DNA from: Piromyces finnis
Lineage: Eukaryota > Neocallimastigomycota > Neocallimastigomycetes > Neocallimastigales > Neocallimastigaceae
Length of the DNA: 64,000 nucleotides
NCBI GenBank assembly: GCA_002104945.1
Contig: MCFH01000053.1
Span: forward strand, 122,501-186,500
Reading direction: 5' to 3'
Both the position numbers and the translations under genes were made by a program. Below the pieces are notes generated by a model. The model worked only from the letters and a program-made list of their open reading frames with translations. It did no database searches and had not been told where the DNA came from. This document shows, piece by piece, positions 22,623 through 39,138 of this stretch (positions are counted from its first letter, which is position 1; every line of letters starts with the position of its first letter).

Positions 22623-25600
22623 TTACTTAGTTAGTAATAAAGTAAAACCGTTACCAGCTTCAACGGATTTTAGTTGTATTGCTACTTTACGTGGTCTGCA
22701 ATATTTATTTACAAAAATTTTAAAATCAATAGATTTTAAAATATTTTTACAAGTATTACTACCTGTTCCTAAATTATAAGATTCACCATCACCCCAGCCA
22801 TATAAAATGTATTGTAGAGAATCTGATACATCTTCAATATATATTTTGTTATTCGTAGTAGTTTCATGCTTATTGTTAACAAAATTTGAATAATAATTAT
22901 TATTTACAATGGCCATACTGTGATTTGCACCACAAGCTATATGAACACAATTTTTTATTGGTTTTAATTCTTTTGGACTTAATATTGATCCTGATTCGGA
23001 ATTAAAGCCTATTTGATAACGGTCATTCTTACCACAAGCAAAAACATTTCCACTCTCAGAAAGAAATAGGGAATGAAAGTTTCCACATGCAATTTCTTTT
23101 ATAGGGGTTTGAATTAACTCTTTTATAAGAACAGGTTCTTCTTCATCAGTATCAAATGTTGTACCTAACTGTCCCCATTGATTTGCGCCAAACTTTCATG
23201 TTTTATTATTATTATTTTTTTATTTATTAAAATAATATATATATATATATATATAAATGAGTATGTATTGAATTTTGAGTTTTGGTTTAAAGTTAAAAAT
23301 TGTTTAAAAACATTTTATACATACACCATAGACATGCTTTTCTTCGTCAAGAAGAAAAGTATGATACTTTCCTGAGAAAACTCTATTAAATTTAATTTTT
23401 TTATTATTATGTAATACAGAATACTCTATAACTTCTTGATTATCTTTCTTATCATCATTAAATAATTTTAAATGTGCTAAATTTTTATTATAGTTCCTAT
23501 AAGATTTTTAATATTTATAATTAGAAAATGAGTGTAACGTTAATCAGCATCATAAAGAATTTATTAAACTTACCAATAGTAAAATTTATGATCTTTACTA
23601 ATTACATATATATATCCTTTAGAGGCAGCTACATCTATCACTTCCATTTCAAATTGTGATAACCTTATTGGTTCTTTTGTTTTTATTATTTTATTTGAAT
23701 TATCCTATTAATTATTTATATAATATTAATTAAAATATATAATCTTAAAACTCTTTAATCATAATATAATTTGATTAATAATAACTTACTGTATATGTAC
23801 CAGTCAAATATAATGATCCTTCTGCTGAACGGAATATACATACTTCTGGTCCACAAAAAATTTGAACTATTTTTATTTTATTAAAATAATTAACTTTCTT
23901 TGGCGTTGAATGATTTCCTGGATAGCCAAGTGTACCATAAGTATTATTACCAAAACTCCAAATATAATTAATGTCTTCTGAATCATCAATTTTTACAGAT
24001 TCAATAGCAAAACAATAATCTTCGCCTGAACTAACATACTCAACATCCGCTAGACATTTAATTTGTGTAAAGACAGGCACTTCAGTAATATTTTCACCTA
24101 AACCTAATGTCATATTTTCATTTCCACCCTTTAAATGAATTGTATAAAATTATAAAATTATATATTAGAATAAAAAAGTTTCGTATATAAATTATTTTAT
24201 GAATTTATGTGATATATATTATTTTAATGTTATATTTACTACAATGTAGAGTCCAGGTTTGGCTTTTTCCAATTTATTATCTTTAGCATTTATTTCGAGG
24301 TTTTTCGTGTCTTCTGAAAGCAATAATGATTCTGATTTTTCTAATAAAATAGGTTTGTCTAAAATGCTATTTTGACTATTAAAATCAATTTCAAGATTAT
24401 CTATATTTTATAAAGCATAACAAACTGTTATTAATACTATTAATTATTATTATAATTATAATTATTACATTAACAGTTGAAATTACCATTAAAAGAATTT
24501 TGGCTGTCTTCATGAAAACAATTTAAAAATAGATTATCAATTGTAGTTTTATTTTTTTCTTGTTTTGTTAATTCATAATTTAAAAATATATTACTAGTGT
24601 TTATACTGGGTGTAATATCCTTCTTTTGCTTTGAAAATTCATAATTTAAAAAAATATTACTTGATTTATAGCTTTTAATTGGCGTAGCGTCATTTTCTTC
24701 TTCATTGAAAGTATCAGATTTATTTGAATTATCAAATATATTACTATTAAATGGGGTAAATAAATTATTATTACTATTTTTATCCTTTAAAAAACTTGTT
24801 TCTTTATCATTGAAAGATTTTAAAGATTGATTTGGAGAGACACTATTTTGATTATTAAATGAAGTTAATGATTTTGGTAACCAAAATGAATCCTCAGGTT
24901 CTACAGGATCAGAAGATAATAGTTGAAAACTCTCCATTGAAGTAGCTAATCCAGTATCGGAACTAATAATATGCGTAGTTGTTTCTGTAAATATATTGCA
25001 AGAATGGGATGGACTACTTGATAAATCATCATCGTTAAATTCTACTTCTTTTGGTATGAGTTTATTATCATTGTTTTTTGAAAAAACAATGTTGTTATTT
25101 TTTGTTAATTCATCAAATCTTTCAAAATGAGATCTAAAGGCGTCAATGTCAGTTGCTAATTTCATCATATAGTCTAAATTGTTATTGCCAAAATCATTGT
25201 CTTGTTCAACATTTGAATAAAAATTAAAATTATTATTCGTTGAAGTTGTATCTGAAGAACTTTTTACTTTATCTATAAAAGATTTAGTATTTCTTAAATG
25301 AATAGGATTTTTCTTTTGTGCATTTGGTTTTGGTGTCAATGATTTTAAGTTCTTAGAAATGCTAACATTTGCTTTTTTACTAATTTTTGTTTTATTTCTA
25401 ATAATTTTTGGAGTGCAATCATTATCATCTTTATTTGAATATTTTCTTGAGATTTCTTTTCGTTTATTATTTAATTTTAAAGAAGATATTGGTGTAGAAA
25501 CTTCTGTAAGATTATCTGATTCAATAGTTGAACGTGCATTGATTGTTTTATCTATATTTTTCTTAATAACCTTTTTTATTTTTTTTTTCTGAGGTGAATG

Positions 25601-25714
25601 AATATGTGCTTTTGTAATTTTGTTTATGTTATTTAATTTATTAACTTTTTGAATTATTCTTTTCGATCTTCTAAGATTTGGTATGTTCATTAGTGAATTT
25701 TCGTCAAGCTCCAT
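22623..25714 (-). CDS. RCC1-repeat protein with long disordered basic N-terminus
   Basis: Six exons join in phase: 24487-25714, 24243-24400, 23790-24128, 23574-23704, 23325-23496, 22623-23192, giving 865 residues. The first 460 residues are low-complexity, Ser/Asn/Lys-rich, with basic clusters (RRSKRIIQK, PQKKKIKKVIKKN) that look like nuclear localisation signals. The rest is an RCC1-type beta propeller: blades begin GGNENMTLGLG, SFGNNTYGTLG, VYGFGANQWGQLG, VFACGKNDRYQIG and YGWGDGESYNLG, with IACGNFHSLFLSE and IACGANHSMAIV as repeat cores. Canonical RCC1 is the nuclear exchange factor for Ran; this copy is divergent and twice as long, so that activity is only possible. I chose the ATG at 25712-25714 over one 38 codons upstream, because the added residues are a T-rich, purely hydrophobic translation of what looks like leader sequence. 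Confidence 0.85.
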
Positions 25715-25845
25715 GTTAATAAATTCATATATATATAAAATAAAAAGAAGGAAAACAAATATAAGTAAAAACAAGAAGAAATAATATAAAATAAAACAAA
25801 ACAGAAAAACAGAAAATAAAATTGGCAAATTTACTATTTATTTTC

Positions 25846-25878
<33 letters not shown>

Positions 25879-26656
25879 AATATAGATAATTATTAATTAA
25901 ATTTTAATTTAAAATTTAAAATATAATTAAAATTTAAGAAGGCTTAAACAAAATTTCATAGATTTTTTTTTTTTAAAAGAAAATGTATAAAATATATAGA
26001 AATTATTAAATAATAACTTTTTAGTATTAATGATATATAGTTTTTAGTTTATAATCTTTAGTAAAAACTACTTTAAATAATTTATTTAGAGAATTTTTAT
26101 TTTGTAAAATCTTGATAGATATAACGATCTATCATTATATGATTAAAATAATTAAAAATAATTTTCCAAGTAATAAGAATACTTTATAAATAATTAATGT
26201 TTGATATTTATTACAAAAATAAAATATTTTAAACTTATTATTATTTTATATTTAAAATTTAAATAATTTTATGATTTTTTTAAATTAAACAACAAAAACA
26301 ACAAAAACAACAAAAAACAAAAAACAAACAAGTAACTTAGCTAATTATATTTATATATATTTCTTATTATCTTTTTTTTTTTTTTGAAATCTTTTACTAA
26401 AAAATTTTTGAAGTTTTTTTAAATTATTGAAAAATGAATGGATTTTACAAGTATAATTTTAAATTAAAAATAAATTAAAAAAAAATTAATTGAATCTTTT
26501 TTTAAAATTTCAAACTTTAAATATTAATAAATTCTAATTAATACTTTATATTTCTTTTGTTAACTTTTTTTTTCTTATTTATAATTTATAAAAAATACTT
26601 TATAACTTTATCTTATTTAAACTCTAAATAATTGTAAAAGCTATACTTTCAATTTT

Positions 26657-26691
<35 letters not shown>

Positions 26692-27174
26692 ACATGGGTG
26701 GAATAATAGGAGGAAAAATATTAAAGATTTTAATTCATTATTTTGAAAAAAGTTTTAATTATAATATATTTCCAAAAATTTTAAATCACAATTTTATTTT
26801 TCTGTAATAGAAAAATTAATAGGAAAATATTTTTTTTTATTATTTTAGTTCTATATTTATTATAAGAATATATATATATATATAAATAAAGTGGACGATT
26901 ATACTAGTAATGATCTATTTTTTTTTTTTTAATAAAAATGTATAAATAGAGTGAAGAAAAAAAAAAAAATCTATAAATTAAACTATCGTTTTATTATAAT
27001 TAAATAATTACAAATATTTTTTTTTTTTTTTTTAAATAAAATAAATAATGATATAATATATAAAAGATAAGGATGTTTTTCTGTTACTATGCATAATAAT
27101 AATTATTATTATTTCACAATTTCTAATGCTTTTGATGAATGAATAAACAAACTCAATATAAAGAGTTTATGAAC
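25715..27174. other. AT-rich intergenic region
   Basis: Long A and T homopolymers (25847-25873, 26660-26690) and no supported ORF. Upstream of the RCC1-like gene and downstream of the CCCH gene, both on the minus strand. Confidence 0.65.
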
Positions 27175-30164
27175 TTATTTGACATGTAAAAATTTACAAT
27201 TGTCACCGTATTTACATGTTCCTTCCTTGGAAAAGAAGACACATGGTGTTTGATTTTGGGAATAAGCTTTTTGACCATTAAAATTGGAAGGTGTTGTAGT
27301 CTTATTAGCATTATTAAATTCTTTATTATTTTCAGTTTTATTAGTAGAAGAATTGTTTACATTACTATTAGTTTGAGATGAGTTTACTATAGTAATTGAA
27401 GCGGGATTGGAACTTGAATTGTCATTATCATTTACAGTAGTTGATTTATCCTCGTTATTTGATTTATAATTCATACTTTTAGCATTTCCATTTTTTATAG
27501 AAACATCTTCATTTCCGTTTTTCTTATAGTTTGAGTATTCTGACTTTAATTTTGGATCAGAATTTTTTAACATATGTCTTGATGATTTTCTATTCATAAT
27601 ATGTCCTTTATTCATACTGTCTGTTTCATTGTAACTGCCAGTGTAATTATTACCATTACCGGAATATGATTTATATGGAGAATTAAAAGATTTTCTATTA
27701 TTTTCATAGCTGTGATTATTACGTCCATCAAAGTTATGATTATCTCCATTGTAATTATTAGCATGGATATGTAAGAATTTACAATTCTTTCCATTACTAC
27801 AACCTCTTGGATCATTATAATAATGACAAATAGTATTAGAATGGCTGTGATGAGGAATAGCTGGATCAATAGCTTCTATTGGCTTATATTCTTTAGATGT
27901 TTGACTACGATAACTTGGAGGATTAATAAAGGAAGCATGCTTACGTAATTTGTGATGATTTAAAGGAATATCTTTTTTACCATATGAGTCATATTTTTCA
28001 TGCAATTTACGATCTCCTTTTTTACCATATTTTAGGTCATTTGAAGAATATGTTGATACACGATTATTAATTCTATTTTTACTCATATCATTATTATTCA
28101 TGTCCATTGATGGATTTCTTGTGGAACCTCTATAACTATTCATATTTTGGTAACTTGATCTATGTTTTACACCACGATTTATATTAGAGGTACGTAAATA
28201 ACGAGAATTAGAACTTCCAAATCTACTGTTGTAGGATGAATTAGCATACATAGAATGATTAAGTCTACGAGAAATGTAAGAGCTTCTTGAAGTTTGAATA
28301 TGCTTGTATGGACAATGTTTACCTGCTGAACATCCTCTTGGAGTTCCATAGTAACGACAAACAGTACCACTGACATTATCTTTATCAGTTAAAGGCTTAG
28401 TAAATGTTCTCTTAAAATCTGAACCTCTGATAGATAATACTACTGGCTTTTTAGTTTTTGATTGATCTTTTTCATTATTTTCATTTTCTTGATTATCTTG
28501 ATTATTTTCTTCCGCATCTGAAAGATAATCTGGATCATTATAAGTTATATCTTTGCAATCACTATATAAATGTTTAATATCATTAAGTGATAATCCCATC
28601 ATTTTGGCAATTGAAATTCTGTTACTTTTCTTCCATCCTTTGGTTAAGATACTTAAGGCAGATTCACTAAAAAAGAAAAAAATTAATTGAAAAAAAAATG
28701 TGGGAAAACAATTAATATATGTAAAAAAAAAATAATTAGCTATTTCAAGCTAATTTTTATAATTATTATACTATTATTCCAATAGCTAAACTACAATTAT
28801 TATTCTGTATATTTTCATTAAATATTTTAAAAAACTATAGCTAATTATTTTATTATTTAAGCATATTTTTACCATTGCTTATTTGTCCAATCCATCAAAT
28901 CAGCTAAGTCCATAAGGAATGGACCATAATATTCCTTATAGTTTTCTTCAATACTCTTATCATTAACTTCATTGGACATAATGAATTTAATAATACTATC
29001 AGGTTCCCAGAAGTCTTTAAAGCTAGAAAAGAATAAAGCGAGTTCTTTTGGATAACCATTTTGAACATCATCAAGACAAGTATGATGTAATACTTGCTTA
29101 ATGAAGGAATAAATTTCATTTAGATCAGCATTGGCAGCTTCTTCTTCAGTTTGTGCTGTATTAGCGGATGCGTTTTCATTAGGAGTTTTATTACGATTTC
29201 TGATAATTTGACGACGTTGCTTTTGTTGTAAAGGTTCAATATATTTTTCAATGACGATTCTTGTAGCAAGACCAAAATGCTTAGATTCGACACCTTCTTC
29301 TTCTTCCTCTTCTTCCTTTTGACTATTTACTTGATATTCATATAAGAGATAAGAAATATATTCAGCAATTTGTTCAGTATTACCATCAGTTACTTCCCAA
29401 ATAAGTTTGATAACTTTATCTAATTCCAAATCACCAAATAATTCAGAAAATAAGGAAAGCATAAAATTTAAATATTCACTATTATTAGTTTTATCACTAT
29501 CTTCTTCAATTTCTATATTATTAATATGTTGGAATATATTTTGAAGTAATTCCTTCATATCTAAAAAAGATTACAAAAATATAATAAAAATTTAAAAATT
29601 AATTAAAATTTAATTTCCTTTTTTTTTTTTTTTATTTGCATTTTTTTTAATACATTATAATTCTACTTTACCTTTATCATTTGGGTTAAGAAGGGCTTTT
29701 AAGCTTGAAATTAAGATTGTAATAATGGCAGTAGACTTAACATTAAGTAGATCTTTTTTATTACTTGGCATAATATAATTAATAGTACTTTCAATATGTC
29801 CATTAGTTTTATTGTGAATATACTTTGTAACTAAACTGTAAATTTGATTAGCGATATCGTTGCTTTGAATGTCCTGTAAAACAGAAATAAGTGAAATAAA
29901 AAGATTTGATATATATTTTTTAGTGATGAGTGAATCTTCTTCTGTTTCCATATCATCTTGACATTTTGAAATTGGGTCAATATCATTTAAAAATTGATCA
30001 TAATCTTTTATTTCCCATTTTAAAATATCAACTTCAGAATCTTTAACAATAAAATTGAATAAATCATCAATTCCTGATAATTTAGTATTATTGATAGATT
30101 CAGTAAATATTGAAACGGCTTTTAAAATTGTTTCATTTTTCATATTATTTTCACTTGAAGACAT
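27175..30164 (-). CDS. Protein with three CCCH zinc fingers and a helical N-terminal domain
   Basis: Likely RNA-binding. Three exons join in phase: 29672-30164, 28873-29560, 27175-28666, giving 890 residues. The N-terminal 390 residues are predicted mostly helical, with repeats of leucine-rich segments (LFNFIVKDSEVDILKWEIKDY, ILISSLKALLNPNDK|DMKELLQNIFQHI) and an acidic run of glutamates; no family recognised. The exon 2/3 junction TG|T makes Cys in WTNKQCESALSIL. The C-terminal half is disordered and Asn/Ser/Arg-rich with three C-x8-C-x5-C-x3-H fingers: CRYYGTPRGC...H, CHYYNDPRGC...H and, at the very end, CVFFSKEGTC...H just before the stop. That finger spacing is typical of proteins that bind single-stranded RNA. 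Which RNA or pathway is unknown. Confidence 0.83.
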
Positions 30165-33363
<3,199 letters not shown>

Positions 33364-34290
33364 TTAATTACAAGAAGAGCAACATTGTCCAAAACCCATA
33401 TATCTAAAATTAAATAATTTTGTATTATATATTATTTAAAATGTTTAATAACTAACAAAATATCAAAATATTAGTGAATCTTTATTTATATTTCTATATA
33501 ATAAAGTACCTTGCATCTATTGTTTTATTATCCTTATAATAAGTATCAAAACTAGAAAATTTTTTCTTTTTATCTTTATTTTTATATCTTGCTGCTGCTT
33601 GTGGCTGTATATATATGACATAATAAAGAATAACAATATTTTAAATTATTTAATGTTAATAAGAATAATGAAATTACTAATATTTTTAGAATAAATATTT
33701 AAAATCTAAATTCTAAATATTGTATATTTTAATATTTATACATTTTGTTTTGAAAAATCCATCATTTTGATATTTTATGTATTGCTTAATTCATATAAAT
33801 TCTAAAAATAAAAAAGTAAAAAAAAAAAAAAAACATAGTTTTACTTACAGATATTAAAGAATGGAAAAACATATATATGAAAGTGTAGAGAGTTTTTAAA
33901 TTATAGTAAATAATTAATAAATAGTGTAAAATTTTGGAATCTTTTGACTCAAAACCTTTATTTTTTCTACGTTCATTTGCCAAATCTGATTTTGCTTCTG
34001 GAGCTAGGTTTTTATTATTACTACTATCATTACTATCATTACTACTATTATTAATGACAGAAATATCTTCTTCATTTATTTGATTTATTGATGCTTTTGT
34101 TTCTAATAATGATTGTGATTTATTGAAATCCTTTATATTTTCTTTTTGTACTTTTTTTATTTCAATTAATTTCGTATTCTTTCTTTTTCTTAAAAGACAT
34201 GAATCTTCATATTGTTTTTTTCTTATTTCTTTTAATTCATTAAGTACTTCATTATTTTTTTCTTTTTTTTCTTCTTCTTCTTCTTTTTTT
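33364..34290 (-). CDS. Unrecognised lysine-rich protein, 3' part, gene model incomplete
   Basis: I see coding exons but cannot place the start. One exon (about 33840-34290) reads NNEVLNELKEIRKKQYEDS, LLRKRKNTKLIEIKKVQK and LAPEAKSDLANERRKNKGFE, and ends at a strong donor (gtaagt, reverse complement of 33844-33849). A second (33511-33604) reads PQAAARYKNKDKKKKFSSF and DTYYKDNKTIDA, joined AG|A to a last exon YMGFGQCCSSCN with stop at 33364-33366. The segment between the first two exons did not resolve in phase. The protein is highly charged, probably nuclear or RNA-associated by composition only, with a conserved-looking Cys-rich end (CCSSC). I do not recognise the family. Confidence 0.45.
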
Positions 34291-34946
<656 letters not shown>

Positions 34947-36098
34947 ATGGGTGAATTTAAAGATATAAGAATTGTTGATAATTTTTATCAAACATCTTCT
35001 TTCTTTCCAATGCCAACAACATTAATTGGAACCATGGATGAAAATTTCGAGACTTCATTTGGAGCGTATTCCTTAGTTTTTCCATATTATATAGGTTCAA
35101 AAGAATTTTATGCAATGCTACTAGAATGTAGAAATTCCTCAAATACTTGTAAAAATCTTCTTCGACATGGTAAATGTACAATTAATTTTATGCCAGATAA
35201 TAAAAAATACTTTAAAGGAATTGTTGCTTTGGGTTATCCTGGTGATACTCCAGAACAAAAAAGAAAAACAAATATGTTCACCCCCGTAGACGGATTATTA
35301 CAAAAAGAAAAACCAGAAGGTAAATTTCCAAAAATATTAAATGAAGCATTTCAAGTTTTTGAATGTACCTGGTTAAAAGAACTTGATAATGCTCAGAATG
35401 ACGTAATTAAGGAAGAATATAATGGTCCTTATCATGATTTTAATGGTATAACAAGTCGATTTGGTGCCCATTTTATATTGAAAATAGAAAAAATATTGAT
35501 AAAAGAGAAGTATTGTAATGCCTTATTAAATGGTGTAAATAAAGATAATTTCCCTCCAATTCCAACAAATTTTGGTTATCGTGATTCCATTCATTTCTGG
35601 GAATCCCAATTTAAAAAGCCTTTTTACGAAAATATTCCTAAAAAAAATGTTGATATAGAATCAATTCGATATGCCGCAAATCGAGCAGATGATACTGTAA
35701 AATTTACAGATGAAGCTTTGGAAATGATTATTAATGTTCCACGTATATTCTTAAACACAGTTCTTAAAGGTTGTGTTAAATGGGCAAAAGAAAATAATGT
35801 CACATTAATTACTCCAGAAGAAATGAAGAAAATAAATGAAAAAAGTAGGAGTTCATAGTAGAAAGAAATAATGATAATAAAAGTTTTTTATTTATTGAAT
35901 TTAAATGAAATATATTAACTTTTTATTTTATTTTATAATTTTTTTTTTCGGGATTGTATAGGAAATAATCATAAATCATTATCTAGAAAATCAAACAATA
36001 ACGCGTTAGATTTCTGTAAATCACATTTAGTTTCCATATCAAGTATTGTTGTTTTTGTTGGTGTAGCAATTACTTTCTATATCAACAAATCTATATGA
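34947..36098 (+). CDS. Flavin-reductase-like (DIM6/NTAB-type) protein, possibly with a spliced C-terminal membrane anchor
   Basis: Predicted FMN-binding split-barrel protein; members reduce flavins or use bound FMN for redox chemistry. The ORF 34947-35858 gives 303 residues beginning GEFKDIRIVDNFYQTSSFFPMPTTLIGT, with the family pattern of a conserved Pro-x-Pro/Thr turn, a Thr/Ser-rich FMN loop (ETSFGAYSLV) and HGKCTINFM. The main ORF has no intron, unlike its neighbours, and the closest relatives I recall are bacterial, so transfer from bacteria is plausible. A second exon fits well: donor at 35845, intron of 117 bases ending tgtatag, exon 35962-36098 in phase, adding 45 residues that end in one hydrophobic helix (LVSISSIVVFVGVAITFYI) and NKSI. 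That would make a tail-anchored protein of 344 residues. If unspliced, the protein ends at 35858. Confidence 0.75.
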
Positions 36099-36802
36099 AT
36101 ATCATAATTTATATGATTATCAAATTCATTAGCAATATACAATATACATAAAAGTAATAATATTAATATAAAAATTAAGTAAACTAAGCAATATTAAACA
36201 ATATTTATTATCATTTTTGAATATATATAGTAAACAATGGAGAAATAGTAACAATAACAACAATGAATAAAAAAACAATATTATTTATTTAAGAGAACAT
36301 CAAAAATTCAAAGTTCTTATAAATTAATTATTATTGCTATTATACATTATAAATAAAAATTTATAATTATACTTGTAGCAAAAATCAAAATTCAAAAATT
36401 AAAAAAACAAGCTAAAATAATATTATATAAAATTTTATAAAATATTATTTATGGTATAACTTAATTATAAACAAAAGTCTTATATAAGATAAACCTTTTT
36501 TTAAAAACAATATTATAGCTTTTGCAATAAAAAAAATAACCAAAATTAAAAAATAACAATAATAAAAAAGCAAACAAACAAACATAAAATAAATAACATA
36601 TAAAAATTTAATTTATATTATCATCTAATAATAAACATATAAATATGTATAATACAGGATTAAATTTTATTTAAAAATAATATAAAATATTTGTAATAAA
36701 TAATAATAAAAATAAACATAATAAACATAATAATAAACATAATAATAAACATAATAATAATAATAATAATAAACATAATAATAATAAAATACTAGACTTT
36801 AA

Positions 36803-36930
36803 TATTTATTATTAATGCTTAAATTTTCTTATTTATTATTATTAAGAGTGTGAATATATAGAGACATATTTATTATTAATGCTTAAATTTTCTTATTTAT
36901 TATTATTAAGAGTGTGAATATATAGAGACA
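36803..36930. repeat. Perfect 64-bp tandem duplication
   Basis: Copies 36803-36866 and 36867-36930 are identical, each ending gaatatatagagaca. The unit is complex sequence, not a microsatellite. Confidence 0.95.
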
Positions 36931-38680
36931 AAAAATGAAAACTAAGTATTTATTTTCTATCTCATTCAAATTTTTCATTTTAATTTTCATTAATTATTAA
37001 TTTCTGTATTATATGATAAAAAATAAATTAAATTGATAAATAATAACCAATAAAATTTTATCCTGACTTTTTTTTTTAAGTTTTTAAAAATGAAATTAAA
37101 TTTCATTTAGAAAAAAGATAACAAATTTTAATAATACATAATAATAATTAATTTGCAAAATTTGATAGCAATTAAACAATAATGAAATGAAATTTGATAA
37201 TATATTTTTATGCTTATTATTTCATTAATGTTAATGTTAATATTTTAATGAAGTTTATTAATATAATATATACTTAAGTAAAGGAAGTGATGATAACAAA
37301 GAGGATAAGGTATGATTTGTTGTATATATATTTTCTGTAAAAATAATATACATTCAAAAACTATTTTTTTTTATTTATATTTTTAAAATGTTATTTTTCA
37401 TTTAATCCATTCCATTTTTTCTTACAATTAAACTTTTAATATAGTTGGGAAATGAAAAATTGAAGAAATTGATTGATATTTAGCGAATAATTAAAATAAT
37501 ATAGGAAAAGAAATAGGAGGATAATTTTGGTCCATTTTATAATGTTGATAGAAATTTTTCTTTATTATTTTTTTATATACATATTTTAAATTATTGTTAA
37601 ATGTCTCAATTATTTTTCATTTTTTGTTACTAATTATATTAAGAAGTGTATGAAAAAATATGTGATTTATATAGGAAAATGACAAAAAAATATAAATAAA
37701 TTCAATAATTAGTTTTTGAGAATAATCAATGACCCCAACTTGATCTTATTTGATCCTTATGTTATTTTAATTTATAATTAAAAACAGCAACAACTAATTA
37801 ATACTATCCATTATAAAGATTAATTATATTAATTATGTAAAATAATAATGAAATTATTATTTATATTTTGTATTTATTTGATAATTCAGGTAATTTTTGA
37901 ATTAAAATTAAATAATGTATGAAAAATAAAAATAATTTATAATAAAATCAATAAAAATTAACATATGTGATATAATTTTTAAAACTTACATTTAATTCTC
38001 TAATTTTAAGCTTTTCATTTCTTTTATAATTCTATTATAATCATTATATTATTTTTTATTGTTATATAAATGAAATTAAACATTGAAGGAAAAAAAATTT
38101 GGTTATACTATATAACATTTATAGTAAGAATAGAAAAAAAATACAAACGAATAAAAAAGAACAATAAATTAAACAAATTATAAATGTAATTATATGGTTA
38201 GTGATTTTGTAAATTTGGTTAGTTTATGAGTTAATTATTGTTTTTTTTTTTTTTTTTTTTTTTTTTGATATAATAGAAGGAAAATACTAATAAAATATTT
38301 TATTAGTAGGTGCTTATATAATTATTAATATAAAATTCTAAAATTATTAAAACGTATGGTAATAATATTATTAAACATAATTTTTACTTTAAAGTTTAAA
38401 TAACTATTTACAAATAAAATATAAAGTAAATGGAGTTTATTTTCTCCAATATTAATTAAAATATATTATTTATATATTTTTTTTCTATTGAGTGCCATGA
38501 TATTGACAAGTTACTTTAAATATAATACTTCAACCTAATTTTATAAATAAAATAATATGTCATCATAATTTATAAATTTATTATAGTTTTTTTTTTCGGT
38601 AGGCTAATAATAAAAAGAAATACTTTAGAAAGCAATAACAGTAATCATTGGATACTAAAAAAAAAAAGATATAATTAGGA

Positions 38681-38714
38681 ATAATTAATATAGAGGTATC
38701 TCTATATTAATTAT
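38681..38714. repeat. 15-bp perfect inverted repeat with GTAT loop
   Basis: Arm ATAATTAATATAGAG at 38681-38695 and its exact complement at 38700-38714. It lies in a gene-free stretch. Confidence 0.9.
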
Positions 38715-39045
38715 TAAATGAATACTTTAATTATTCTAAAACTCATAAATCAATATGAATATTCTTATTTTAAGTATTATTAAAAATACTATTATAATAA
38801 TATTTTGCTACATTTATTTATTAGTATATTGATAAAAATACAAAAATTATATTTTTTTATTTTTATCATATATATTAAAAATTCGATAGGGAATTATTAA
38901 AAATTATATATATTTTAACTACTCCTATAATTATTTTAATAAGAGAAGAACCATAATAATAAATCTAGTTGTTGATAAGGATATAAAATATACTAAAAAG
39001 AGAATTAAGTATTAACAAAAATATACAAAGATAATAAATAAAATA

Positions 39046-39138
39046 CTAATAATACTAATACTAATACTAATACTAATACTAATACTAATACTAATACTAA
39101 TACTAATACTAATACTAATATTAATACTAATACTAATA
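39046..39138. repeat. (ACTAAT)n tandem repeat
   Basis: About fifteen hexamer units with one ATTAAT variant near 39119. Confidence 0.95.

Noticed and set aside
25715-25828. Upstream start giving the RCC1-like protein a 38-residue hydrophobic leader
   Set aside because: The leader is a T-rich low-complexity translation, and the next ATG starts a typical acidic/basic nuclear N-terminus; a signal anchor on this protein is unlikely.
37251-37312. Possible small exon ending gataag|gtatga
   Set aside because: The open stretch is very short and no partner exon joins it in phase.
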